A stretch of 64,000 nt of DNA from an uncultured Candidatus Thioglobus sp. (lineage in GTDB: Bacteria; Pseudomonadota; Gammaproteobacteria; PS1; Pseudothioglobaceae). The DNA lies in NCBI GenBank assembly GCA_905182815.1, contig CAJJCX010000001.1:248001-312000 (forward strand), written 5' to 3'. The position numbers and the translations under genes were made by a program. Below, in pieces: positions 55,704 through 64,000 of this stretch. The notes below the pieces were generated by a model, which worked only from the letters and a program-made list of their open reading frames with translations, was not told the DNA's origin and did not search any database. Numbering within the stretch: the first letter of the stretch is position 1; every line of letters starts with the position of its first letter.

Positions 55704-56945
55704 ATGAGAAAAATGATAAAAAGGTCAGCTCTTGTTGCAACTGCACTTATAACAGGTGTGGTCAATGTAGCATCAGCAACTGAACTAGAAGTTACACACT
55801 GGTGGACATCAGGTGGAGAGGCGAATGCTGTTGCAGAGCTTGCTAAAGCTTTTGATGCAACTGGTAACAAATGGGTTGATGGGGCGATTGCCGGTTCAGG
55901 CGGTGTTGCAAGACCTATTATTATCAGTAGAATCATTGGTGGTGAGCCAATGGGAGCTACTCAACTTAACCATGGACGTCAAGCTGAAGAATTAATTGAA
56001 GCTGGACTACTTTTGGATTTAACTGATGTTGCTTCAGAAAATAACTGGAGAAATGTTATCTATCCAAGCAATTTACTAGACGCATGTACTGTTGATGGTC
56101 GTGTTTATTGTGCGCCTGTGAACATTCACTCAGCTCAATGGTTGTGGCTAAGTCATGAAGCTTATGAAAGTTCTGGTGTAGCTGTTCCATCAAACTGGGA
56201 TGAGTTTGTGGCTGCAGGTCCTGCACTTCGTGCTAATGGAATCGTTCCTTTGGCCCAAGGTCAGCAGGGATGGCAAACTGGCCTAACTTTTGGTGTATTA
56301 GCTACAGCACTAGTTAGTGAAGATGCTTGGTATGCAGTTAATCGCGATAAAGACGCTACAGTTGCGGGTGGTTCTGAATATGCTCGTGTATGGAAGGCTT
56401 TTGATGATGCTCGTAAAATGGCTATTGGATCAAACGTTGGTGACTGGAATATGGCTACTAATCTAGTAATAACTGGTAAAGCAGGTGGTCAAATTCATGG
56501 AGACTGGGCGCAAGGTGAGTTTAGTGTAGCTGGTTCAGTTGCTGGAACTGATTATTCATGTCTTCCTGGTTTAGGAAATCGTGAAATACTGGACACTGGA
56601 GGAGACGCTTTTTACTTCCCAGTTCAGGATGATGCAGATGTCGAAGCAGCTCAAAAAGAGCTTGCTGCACTTCTTGTATCTCCAGCAGTTCAAGTCGCTT
56701 TTAACCTGAAGAAAGGTTCGTTACCAATCCGTGGTGACATTGATATGTCAACTGCGAATGATTGTATGCAGAAAGGTTTGAAGATTCTTGGTGGTGGAAA
56801 TGTTCTGCCTTCAGGTGATATTCTTCTTTCACCTGATACAAGCAATCAGATTAATGAACTGATGACAACATTTTGGAGTGATTTGTATATGAGTGCTGAG
56901 GATGCTCAAGCTAAATATGCTAAGATCATTGCAAGTGCTGACTAA
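55704..56945 (+). CDS. Glucose/glucoside-type ABC binding protein, operon 2
   Basis: Paralogue of the protein encoded at 50129: 413 residues, signal peptide cut near ASATE, mature start LEVTHWWTSGGEANAVAELA. GGAGAGAG before ATG 55704 decides the start; the frame is open further upstream but begins only with TTG. Four to six Cys (for example DACTVDGRVYCAP) distinguish it from operon 1. With the GH1 gene at the operon end, beta-glucosides such as laminaribiose or cellobiose are plausible ligands besides glucose. Confidence 0.9.
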   Translation: MRKMIKRSALVATALITGVVNVASATELEVTHWWTSGGEANAVAELAKAFDATGNKWVDGAIAGSGGVARPIIISRIIGGEPMGATQLNHGRQAEELIEAGLLLDLTDVASENNWRNVIYPSNLLDACTVDGRVYCAPVNIHSAQWLWLSHEAYESSGVAVPSNWDEFVAAGPALRANGIVPLAQGQQGWQTGLTFGVLATALVSEDAWYAVNRDKDATVAGGSEYARVWKAFDDARKMAIGSNVGDWNMATNLVITGKAGGQIHGDWAQGEFSVAGSVAGTDYSCLPGLGNREILDTGGDAFYFPVQDDADVEAAQKELAALLVSPAVQVAFNLKKGSLPIRGDIDMSTANDCMQKGLKILGGGNVLPSGDILLSPDTSNQINELMTTFWSDLYMSAEDAQAKYAKIIASAD

Positions 56946-56963
56946 GCATTAAATAAAAAAAAG

Positions 56964-56996
56964 CTGCTGAGCTTAACTAGGGGCTCGGCAGTTCTT
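56964..56996 (+). terminator. Terminator-like hairpin after binding-protein gene, operon 2
   Basis: CTGCTGAGC pairs with GCTCGGCAG (9 bp, one G-T) around a 10-base loop, followed by TTCTTTATTT. It is weaker than the hairpins at 16190 and 51441 but in the same relative place. Confidence 0.65.
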
Positions 56997-57060
56997 TATT
57001 TGATAACCCTAGTTTCTAATAATTTTTTTAACCGTTTTCGTGTAAATTATATTAATATCT

Positions 57061-58362
57061 ATGCTTACAAAAGTCCATCCTGAAAGATTATTTATTGGTT
57101 CAATTATGTTGGCCTTTGCATTATTAATCATGGCTACTGTTGGTATTAAGCCTCAACTGCTTCAAAGTCTTCAGTTTCTAATATTATTTGTATCCCTCCT
57201 TTTAGTAATTTGGATTGGGATTAAAGCAGGTAAATTTGATATTATTACGAATCGACTTCGCAATAGAGCAGTGGGTTGGCTTATTGCAGCAACATTCTCA
57301 ACAGCGCTTTGGTCATTTGCTCATAAAAGTACTCAGTTAGTGTTTCCAGCTCTTAAGGAGTTTCGAAAGATTTGGAATACGTTTGAGCCTTTTGCTTTGT
57401 TTGCGACAGTTGTATTTATTTTATTTGCCTTGATATTGTTTATCGTTGGATCCAGAGATTCTAAATTAGAGCGTCCAGGATTTATTGAGCGCTCCCTTGT
57501 TCATAATTTGTCTAGCAAAATTGCAGCATTACCTATGGTGTTAACTGCCGTTGGTGTTTTCGTTATAGCAACCTTGTGGACGGTTTATCATTCGTTTACG
57601 AATAGCCGCATGCTTCCAAAAAGTGAATTTATTGGACTTGCACAGTACGAACGACTTTGGAACTCTGATCGCTGGTACATGTCTATAGAGAATTTAGCTA
57701 TTTATGGCGCTTGCTCTTTAATTTTTTCTCTAGTTATTGGCTTTATGTTGGCGGCTTTATTGGATCAAAAAACAAGATTTGAAAATACTTTTAGAACTAT
57801 CTTTTTATACCCATTTGCTCTTAGTTTTATTGTTACAGGACTAGTATGGCAATGGATTTTAAACCCAGATTATGGTGTTCAAAAAATTGTTCGATCGTTA
57901 GGGTTTGATTCATTTGTATTTAACCCACTTTACAATATGGATATTGTCATCTATGGAATTCTAGCAGCGGGGCTTTGGCAGGGTACAGGGTTTATTATGT
58001 GCCTTATGTTGGCTGGTCTTCGCGGCATTGATCAAGAAATATGGAAGGCTGCAAGAATTGACGGTATTCCAATGTGGAAAACGTATATTCAAATCGTCAT
58101 TCCAATGATGCGCCCAGTTTTTATTACAACACTTGTTATCATTGCTGCTGGAATTATTAAAGTATATGACTTAGTTGTTGCGCAGACTTCAGGTGGCCCA
58201 GGAATTTCTTCAGAGGTCCCTGCAAAATATGTATACGACTACATGTTTGGCGCACAAAATCTAGCTCAAGGCTTTGCTGCCTCAACTATGATGTTAGTTT
58301 CTGTTTTAATTGTATTAATTCCATTTACATATTTGGAATTTGGGAGACGTAAAAATGCCTAA
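57061..58362 (+). CDS. Glucose-type ABC permease 1, operon 2, with N-terminal membrane extension
   Basis: MalF-type subunit of 433 residues, about 140 longer than its paralogue at 51496. The extension carries three or four extra hydrophobic segments (for example IMLAFALLIMATVGI and FALFATVVFILFALILFIVG) before the usual six spans. The core has LTAVGVFVIATLWTVYHSF, EAA loop WKAARIDGIPMWKTYIQIVI and TSGGPGISSEVPAKYVYDYM. It overlaps the next permease by eight bases. Confidence 0.9.
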   Translation: MLTKVHPERLFIGSIMLAFALLIMATVGIKPQLLQSLQFLILFVSLLLVIWIGIKAGKFDIITNRLRNRAVGWLIAATFSTALWSFAHKSTQLVFPALKEFRKIWNTFEPFALFATVVFILFALILFIVGSRDSKLERPGFIERSLVHNLSSKIAALPMVLTAVGVFVIATLWTVYHSFTNSRMLPKSEFIGLAQYERLWNSDRWYMSIENLAIYGACSLIFSLVIGFMLAALLDQKTRFENTFRTIFLYPFALSFIVTGLVWQWILNPDYGVQKIVRSLGFDSFVFNPLYNMDIVIYGILAAGLWQGTGFIMCLMLAGLRGIDQEIWKAARIDGIPMWKTYIQIVIPMMRPVFITTLVIIAAGIIKVYDLVVAQTSGGPGISSEVPAKYVYDYMFGAQNLAQGFAASTMMLVSVLIVLIPFTYLEFGRRKNA

Positions 58363-59263
58363 TTCTTCAGATGTAAAAATTACAGATGGCCCTAGAGGGC
58401 CAAAACCACGCAAGATGCTAAGTCGAAGAAATATTATTCTTTATGGGACGCTTATATTTGTTGCCATATATTACTTAGTTCCTCTCTATGTGATGATTGT
58501 TACTTCATTAAAAGGAATGCCCGAAATTCGTCTAGGTAATATTTTTTCACCTCCAATTGAGGTTACTTTTGAGCCCTGGGTAAAGGCATGGGCACAGGCT
58601 TGTACTGGTCTTAATTGCGACGGTCTATCTAGGGGTTTTTGGAATTCAGTAAAGATAACTATTCCTTCAGTTTTTGTATCAATAGTAATTGCATCAATTA
58701 ATGGTTATGCTCTGGCAAACTGGCGCTTTAAGGGAGCCAATCTGTTTTTTACAATCTTAATATTTGGCGCATTTATACCTTATCAGATTATGATTTATCC
58801 ACTTGTAATATTGCTGCGTGATTTGGGACTTTATACAAAATTACCTGGCTTAATTCTTATTCATACTATATTTGGAATGCCTATTTTAACGTTATTATTT
58901 CGTAATTATTTCACGACCATTCCTGAAGAGCTTTTTAAAGCAGCTAGGGTTGATGGAGCAGGTTTTTGGGGAATATATTTCCGAGTAATGATGCCGATGT
59001 CGCTACCAATTTTTGCCGTCGCTATTGTTTTGCAGGTGACAGGAATTTGGAATGACTTTCTATTTGGTGTGATCTATACAAAACCAGAAAATTATCCAAT
59101 GACTGTACAGCTAAATAATATTGTGAATTCAGTTCAAGGAGTTAAAGAATATAACGTAAATATGGCCGCTACCTTGTTGACCGGTCTGGTGCCTTTGGCT
59201 ATCTACTTTATTTCAGGAAAGCTCTTCGTGCGCGGCATTGCTGCAGGCGCCGTTAAAGGTTAA
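58355..59263 (+). CDS. Glucose-type ABC permease 2, operon 2
   Basis: MalG-type subunit of 302 residues from ATG 58355, preceded by GGGAG. It has six spans, the Cys loop WAQACTGLNCDGLSRGFWNS, EAA loop FKAARVDGAGFWGIYFRVMM near residues 197-216 and the C-terminus FVRGIAAGAVKG. Paralogous to the gene at 52364. Confidence 0.9.
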   Translation: MPNSSDVKITDGPRGPKPRKMLSRRNIILYGTLIFVAIYYLVPLYVMIVTSLKGMPEIRLGNIFSPPIEVTFEPWVKAWAQACTGLNCDGLSRGFWNSVKITIPSVFVSIVIASINGYALANWRFKGANLFFTILIFGAFIPYQIMIYPLVILLRDLGLYTKLPGLILIHTIFGMPILTLLFRNYFTTIPEELFKAARVDGAGFWGIYFRVMMPMSLPIFAVAIVLQVTGIWNDFLFGVIYTKPENYPMTVQLNNIVNSVQGVKEYNVNMAATLLTGLVPLAIYFISGKLFVRGIAAGAVKG

Positions 59264-59281
59264 AAAAAGGATAATTAAAAA

Positions 59282-60367
59282 ATGAATAGCATAGAAATTA
59301 AAAATCTTTCACTAAATTTTGGTGATGTTAAAGTTCTTAAAGACCTTAATTTAACGATTGAAAAAGGAGAATTTTTAGTTCTCTTAGGCGCTTCAGGTTG
59401 TGGTAAATCAACTTTGCTTAACTGCATCGCCGGTTTACTGGATGTTACGGATGGTCAGATTTTTATCAATGAGCAAAATGTTACTTGGCTTGAGCCAGCG
59501 CAGAGGGGTATTGGTATGGTATTCCAATCCTATGCGCTTTATCCGCAAATGACGGTTGAAGGTAATCTTTCGTTTAGCTTAAAAAATGCAAAACTTGCTA
59601 AAGATGAGATTAATAGACGAGTCAAGAATGCTTCAGAGATCCTTCAAATTGAGGATCTTTTAAAGCGGAAGCCTGCAGCACTTTCTGGTGGTCAGCGTCA
59701 ACGAGTAGCAATAGGGCGAGCTTTAGTAAGAGACGTTGACGTTTTTTTATTCGACGAACCTTTATCTAACCTAGATGCTAAATTAAGAACAGAGCTAAGA
59801 GTCGAGATTAAAAGGCTTCATCAAAAATTAAATAATACGATGATTTATGTAACTCATGATCAAATTGAAGCAATGACATTAGCGAATCGTATAGCAATTA
59901 TGAGAGACGGGTTGGTCTTACAATTGGATGACCCAAAAAATATTTATAATTTTCCTATTAATAAATATGTTGCAGAGTTTATTGGCTCTCCAGGTATGAA
60001 TTTCCTTCAAGGAAAGATTAATAATAAGGACAATGTAAGCTTTCAAATTGACGATACTTTATTTGAATTAGATGGCTATAATTTTCAAACAATTGTTGAG
60101 GACAAAAGGCCTGTATGGCTAGGAGTAAGGCCCGAAAATATAGTGGTTAATGACGGCAATAAAAGTATGCCTGTTAATTTTGATGTAGTCGTTGAGGTTA
60201 TTGAGCCTATGGGTGCTGATACACTTGTTTGGTCACATTTTAATGGTCATGAATTTCGATTTACTGTTGACGGAAATAAAGTTATCAATATAGGCGAAAA
60301 AATTAACTTAGGTTTCGATCCTCTTCACATTTCTATCTTTGACTTTGAGAGCGAAGATAGGCTGTAA
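59282..60367 (+). CDS. Glucose-type ABC ATPase, operon 2
   Basis: MalK-type ATPase of 361 residues: Walker A GASGCGKST (Ala replacing the usual Pro), VFQSYALYPQM, signature LSGGQRQR, Walker B FLFDEPLSNLD and YVTHDQ, with a TOBE domain having LGVRPENI and EPMGADTLV. AAAGGATAA lies before ATG 59282. The GH1 gene follows after 32 bases. Confidence 0.93.
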   Translation: MNSIEIKNLSLNFGDVKVLKDLNLTIEKGEFLVLLGASGCGKSTLLNCIAGLLDVTDGQIFINEQNVTWLEPAQRGIGMVFQSYALYPQMTVEGNLSFSLKNAKLAKDEINRRVKNASEILQIEDLLKRKPAALSGGQRQRVAIGRALVRDVDVFLFDEPLSNLDAKLRTELRVEIKRLHQKLNNTMIYVTHDQIEAMTLANRIAIMRDGLVLQLDDPKNIYNFPINKYVAEFIGSPGMNFLQGKINNKDNVSFQIDDTLFELDGYNFQTIVEDKRPVWLGVRPENIVVNDGNKSMPVNFDVVVEVIEPMGADTLVWSHFNGHEFRFTVDGNKVINIGEKINLGFDPLHISIFDFESEDRL

Positions 60368-60399
60368 CTAATTTTTTAATATTATATAGGTTGATATTT

Positions 60400-61870
60400 A
60401 TGTATAAATTTCCTAAAGATTCGCAATTAAATGATCCTAAATTCCTTTTTGGTGTTGCAACTGCATCTTATCAAATTGAAGGCGCAACAAACGTTGATGA
60501 GCGCTGCACTTCAATTTGGGATACTTTTTGCGCCACACCAGGTAAGGTTTATAAGCAACATAATGGCGATGTTGCTTGCAATCATTACAACTTATATCAG
60601 CAAGATGTTGACTTAATTTCATCATTAGAAGTTGATGCATATAGACTTTCAATTGCATGGCCTCGTATTATAAAACTTGATGGGAGTGTTAACCAGAAAG
60701 GGCTTGATTTTTATGATAGGTTAATCAGCGCCTTAGAAGAAAAAAATATTAAAATAATGGCTACTCTTTATCATTGGGATTTACCTCAATATTTAGAGGA
60801 TGAGGGTGGCTGGTTAAACAGAGAAACGTCAACTAAATTTGCTGAGTATGTCGAGGTTGTGAGTTCCTATTTTGGCGATAGAATTGATTTTTACGTTACC
60901 TTGAATGAGCCATGGTGTAGCGCTTATCATGGCTATCGTTATGGAATCCATGCCCCAGGTATTGTAGGTGATAAATCTGGTTTTTTGGCTTGCCATAATT
61001 TGCTGTTGGCTCATGGCTTGGCTATGCCAATATTAAGAAAAAATGCCGCAAACTCTAAGCACGGAATTGTACTAAACTTTACTCCTAATTACCCTGTTGA
61101 TGATTCCGCTATCGAAGCTGCAAAATTTGCAGATGATGAGCATTCCCATTGGTTTATTAAACCAATTATGGAAGGGAAATATCCTGAATCTGTGTTTCAG
61201 CATTTTATTGATGCAATGCCGACCATTGAAGACGATGATATGGCTATTATTAGTGAAGAAAATTGACTTCTTGGGGGTCAATTTTTACTCCCGAAGTATG
61301 GTTGAGAGTGGCAGACAAGGAAAGGTTTCTGATACTATTTTGAAAAAACTTGAGCGTGCAGAGGCTCGCGTTCAAGAGTTCAATGATGTTTCTGCTGAGG
61401 ACACTAAGGCAGAGCAGCTACAAAAGCTAATGAATCAAAAAAATTCTCACTATCAAAATGTTGATTTAGATGAAGTAGAGCGAACACATATTGGTTGGGA
61501 AGTTCACCCAAAAGCGCTTCTTAAATTGTTAACGGATCTTCATGAAACATACAACTTACCACCGATTTATATTACTGAAAATGGAGCTGCAGTAGATGAC
61601 CACTTAATTGATGGGGTGGTTGATGATGAGCAGCGTTATCGTTATTACCAAAATCACTTGTCTATGGTCGATCAAGCAATTAACAAAGGGGTTGATATTA
61701 GAGGTTATTTTGCATGGAGCCTTATGGATAATTTTGAGTGGGCAGAGGGCTATAAAATGCGCTTTGGTATTGTCTATGTTGACTATGAAACTCAAAAAAG
61801 AACGCTCAAGCAAAGTGCCATTAAGTTCCAGGAGTTTTTAAAGGCTCGGAAACAAGGATTATTGGCTTAG
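60400..61870 (+). pseudogene. Beta-glucosidase, GH1 (one single-base frameshift as read; probably intact)
   Basis: Hydrolyses beta-glucosides in the cytoplasm. Motifs: FLFGVATASYQIEGA near residue 16, LYHWDLPQYLEDEGGW near 125, acid/base Glu in TLNEPWCSAYHG near 169, and after the break nucleophile Glu in YITENGAAVDDH and the C-terminal YFAWSLMDNFEWAEGY. The frame stops at 61266; deleting one G from GTGAAGAAAATTG (61254-61266) restores SEKIDFLGVNFYSRS and gives 489 residues. Start ATG 60400 has AGG nine bases upstream. A charged segment rich in Glu, Lys and Gln (bases 61330-61490) makes it a little longer than many GH1 enzymes. Confidence 0.88.
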
Positions 61871-61915
61871 AAATAGTCTAAATATTGCGTATAAATATAA
61901 CCTTAAAGGTAATAA

Positions 61916-61935
61916 ATTGTGACACTTTGACACAA
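61916..61935. promoter_or_regulatory. Tandem 10-bp motif copy 3 (ATTGTGACAC + TTTGACACAA)
   Basis: Third copy of the motif, ending 71 bases before gnd. TTTGACACAA is identical to the downstream unit of copy 1. TTGACA (61927-61932) could be a -35, with only a weak TAGTTT at 17 bases spacing. Confidence 0.45.
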
Positions 61936-62006
61936 ATTAAAAAATCTCATAGTTTAAAATTTAGAAAGTTTTTGCATTCTACTTTAAATATTTTTTTAGC
62001 GACTTT

Positions 62007-63434
62007 ATGAATAAACTGCATTCGGATATTGGCCTAATAGGGCTTGGTGTAATGGGATCTAGTCTTGCTTTAAATATGGAGAGTAATGGCTACAGAGTCT
62101 CTGTTCATAATCGCACGTCTCCACAAATAGATAATTTAATCAATAATAGATCAAAGAGTAATAATATTATTGGTTTCGCTAATCTTGAGGAGTTTGTAAG
62201 TTCAATTGAAAAGCCTCGTAAAATTATGCTAATGGTCGTTGCGGGCACTGTTGTTGATGACTACATTAATAAACTTATTCCTCTTATCGACAAAGGCGAC
62301 ATCATTATTGATGGTGGCAACTCTCATTACCCCGACACTATTAGAAGAACTAAAGAGCTAGAAGACAAAGGCTTTCAGTTTATTGGTGCTGGCGTCTCTG
62401 GAGGTGAAGAGGGTGCTCTAAAGGGCCCTTCAATCATGCCAGGAGGCTCAGTATCTGCTTGGCCTGAAGTAAGAGGTATATTTCAGGCAATATCAGCCAA
62501 GGTTGAGGGTAACGAGCCTTGTTGTGACTGGATAGGTGAAGATGGCTCTGGCCACTTTGTAAAAATGGTCCATAACGGCATTGAGTATGGTGATATGCAG
62601 CTTATTTGTGAAGCTTACCAAATCATGAAAGATGTCTTGGATATGTCGAACGATGAAATGCATCAAGTATTCAAAAAGTGGAACGAGGGTGAGCTTAGTA
62701 GCTATCTAATCGAAATCACTGCAGACATAGTTAAATTTAAAGATAAAGATGGGACTTATCTTGTTGATAATATTTTAGATGCGGCGGGTCAAAAAGGAAC
62801 CGGTAAGTGGACTGCAACGGTTGCCCTTGAACTTGGTACTCCTCTTACGCTAATTGGAGAGGCGGTATTTTCAAGATACCTTTCATCCATTAAGCAAGAG
62901 CGCATCCAGGCATCAAAGTTGTTAAGTGGCCCAAGCCTTGCTTTTGAAGGTAACAAGGAGCAAGTTCTCAATGATATTCATGATGCACTATATGCTTCAA
63001 AGATTGTTTCTTATGCCCAAGGATATGCCTTACTAACAAAGGCAGCTAAAGAATTTAATTGGAATTTAAATTACGGCGGCATTGCTCTTATGTGGCGCGG
63101 AGGCTGCATCATTCGCTCGGCTTTCTTAACTAAAATTAAAGATGCGTATGACGCTAATTCTGAGTTGCAAAATTTATTGTTAGATCCTTTTTTTAAAGAT
63201 AAGATTAATAAATCTCAAGATGGCTGGCGCCGAGTTTGCTCATTAGCAATTAGTCATGGCGTGCCAATACCTGCAATGACCTCCTCTCTGTCATATTTTG
63301 ACGGTTATAGAGCAGAGAGGCTGCCAGCAAACCTGCTTCAAGCTCAGCGCGATTATTTCGGTGCTCACACCTATGAGCGGCTAGATGCAAAAAAAGGTGA
63401 ATTTTTTCATACTGAGTGGATCAAGGGCAATTAA
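62007..63434 (+). CDS. gnd: 6-phosphogluconate dehydrogenase, decarboxylating
   Basis: Converts 6-phosphogluconate to ribulose 5-phosphate, CO2 and NADPH. The 475-residue protein has the Rossmann motif GLIGLGVMGSSLALN (about residues 9-23), VHNRTSPQ, GGNSHYPDT near 102, SGGEEGALKGPSIMPGG near 131, catalytic KMVHNGIEYGDMQLI near 187 and the C-terminal YFGAHTYERLD. It shares an operon with zwf, two bases apart. Confidence 0.96.
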   Translation: MNKLHSDIGLIGLGVMGSSLALNMESNGYRVSVHNRTSPQIDNLINNRSKSNNIIGFANLEEFVSSIEKPRKIMLMVVAGTVVDDYINKLIPLIDKGDIIIDGGNSHYPDTIRRTKELEDKGFQFIGAGVSGGEEGALKGPSIMPGGSVSAWPEVRGIFQAISAKVEGNEPCCDWIGEDGSGHFVKMVHNGIEYGDMQLICEAYQIMKDVLDMSNDEMHQVFKKWNEGELSSYLIEITADIVKFKDKDGTYLVDNILDAAGQKGTGKWTATVALELGTPLTLIGEAVFSRYLSSIKQERIQASKLLSGPSLAFEGNKEQVLNDIHDALYASKIVSYAQGYALLTKAAKEFNWNLNYGGIALMWRGGCIIRSAFLTKIKDAYDANSELQNLLLDPFFKDKINKSQDGWRRVCSLAISHGVPIPAMTSSLSYFDGYRAERLPANLLQAQRDYFGAHTYERLDAKKGEFFHTEWIKGN

Positions 63435-63436
63435 TT

Positions 63437-64000
63437 ATGAAGCCTGAAGCTGCTATAAAAATTAAAAGCTTTGTGCTTTTTGGGGCCCTAGGGGATCTAT
63501 CTATTCGTAAGTTAATACCTGCCTGGTATTATCTAGAGCGTGACCATATGCTTGATGATGGTTTGCAGATTTTAGGTGTTGGAAGGCAGGTGCTAACGAA
63601 GTCTCAGTTCAAAGAAAAAGTAAACAATGCTCTGAGCACTAATGTCTCAGATGAGTACTTAGACGTTGATATTATTTCTAAGCTTTTGAATCGCTTTGAT
63701 TACTGTTGCTGTGATCTTCAGAATCCTAATAGTTACCAAGTGCTAAGCTTAAGTCTTAAGGAATGGAGTAAGCCAGTCGCTTACTATTTAGCAATCTCCC
63801 CAAAGCTTTTTGAAAGTGTTTTTGATGGCCTAAATAGCGAACAAATAATAACCAGTTCATGCAGAATTATTGTTGAGAAACCTATTGGGTATGATCTTGA
63901 GTCTTCTAAGGACATTAATGCCAAACTTTTAAAGCACTTTAATGAGTCTCAAATTTATCGAATTGATCACTATCTAGGAAAAGAAACAGTGCAAAACCTT
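63437..64000 (+). CDS. zwf: Glucose-6-phosphate 1-dehydrogenase (3' partial)
   Basis: Oxidises glucose 6-phosphate to 6-phosphogluconolactone. The first 188 residues are visible and the frame runs off the window end. It has the coenzyme motif FVLFGALGDLSIRKLIPA (residues 12-29), IVEKPIGYDLESS near 151 and RIDHYLGKETVQNL at the very end, the substrate-binding signature. It follows gnd directly. With the glucose importers upstream it feeds pentose phosphate and/or Entner-Doudoroff metabolism; edd/eda are not in the window. Confidence 0.96.
   Translation, partial: MKPEAAIKIKSFVLFGALGDLSIRKLIPAWYYLERDHMLDDGLQILGVGRQVLTKSQFKEKVNNALSTNVSDEYLDVDIISKLLNRFDYCCCDLQNPNSYQVLSLSLKEWSKPVAYYLAISPKLFESVFDGLNSEQIITSSCRIIVEKPIGYDLESSKDINAKLLKHFNESQIYRIDHYLGKETVQNL

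Noticed and set aside
61097-61260. Second beta-glucosidase gene starting at 61097
   Set aside because: The segment before 61260 in this frame is unlike GH1, and the upstream frame carries the real sequence; it is one gene with one inserted base.

Overview
The window is AT-rich, densely packed DNA, most likely chromosomal sequence from a low-GC marine gammaproteobacterium. The protein types (membrane PuuD urate hydroxylase, TatABC, UmuDC, OmpR/EnvZ pair, family 1 sugar ABC transporters) and the free-living catabolic style would fit a relative of the heterotrophic SUP05/Arctic96BD-19 (Pseudothioglobus) group, but that placement is a guess. I see no rRNA, tRNA, insertion sequence, CRISPR array or phage gene, and no gene-free stretch longer than about 290 bases (the longest, 14641-14930, is a promoter/operator region).

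Layout. (1) 1-13242: purine degradation on the + strand: puuD (5' end outside the window), guaD, uraH, xdhA, xdhB, xdhC, a BMP-type nucleoside/purine ABC transporter (ATPase, two permeases, binding protein), a strong terminator, then adenine deaminase. (2) 13248-14640: tatABC on the - strand. (3) 14931-26859: family 1 sugar ABC binding protein and permeases, GH36 alpha-galactosidase, an IlvD/EDD dehydratase, an SDR dehydrogenase, dgoK, dgoA, an SMP-30 lactonase and GH42 beta-galactosidase, which together form an oxidative De Ley-Doudoroff galactose route. The transporter ATPase and an IclR-type regulator follow on the - strand. (4) 28913-31962: glpD and glpK. (5) 32034-42390: a YihV-like PfkB kinase, an SlcC-like 2-hydroxyacid dehydrogenase, a - strand operon of LacD/YihT-like aldolase, FucI-like isomerase and Gfo/Idh/MocA oxidoreductase, and a divergent four-gene sugar ABC transporter. 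(6) 42431-43796: 8-oxoguanine deaminase, metabolically linked to region 1. (7) 43882-49961: umuDC, a small unknown protein, a two-component system, an AGE-family sugar isomerase and a SnoaL-like protein. (8) 50129-61870: two paralogous glucose/glucoside ABC operons separated by a LacI-type repressor, ending in a GH1 beta-glucosidase. (9) 62007-64000: gnd and the start of zwf.

Main hypothesis. Regions 3-5 read as one locus for the water-soluble head groups of photosynthetic membrane lipids. Alpha- and beta-galactosidase would release galactose and glycerol from mono- and digalactosylglycerol (or floridoside), GlpK/GlpD would take the glycerol, and the kinase/aldolase/isomerase/oxidoreductase set resembles sulfoglycolysis of sulfoquinovosylglycerol. 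A shared 17-bp dyad, GTTCCA-N5-TGGAAC or close variants, lies before both transporter operons and between iclR and glpD, so one IclR regulator could coordinate all three. Substrate assignments are inference from family and context.

Data caution. Six genes (ABC binding protein at 14931, GH42, iclR, glpD, 8-oxoguanine deaminase, GH1) have broken frames. Every break is repaired by removing one inserted base (seven in total), giving proteins of normal family length. This pattern points to insertion-type sequencing error more than to gene decay.
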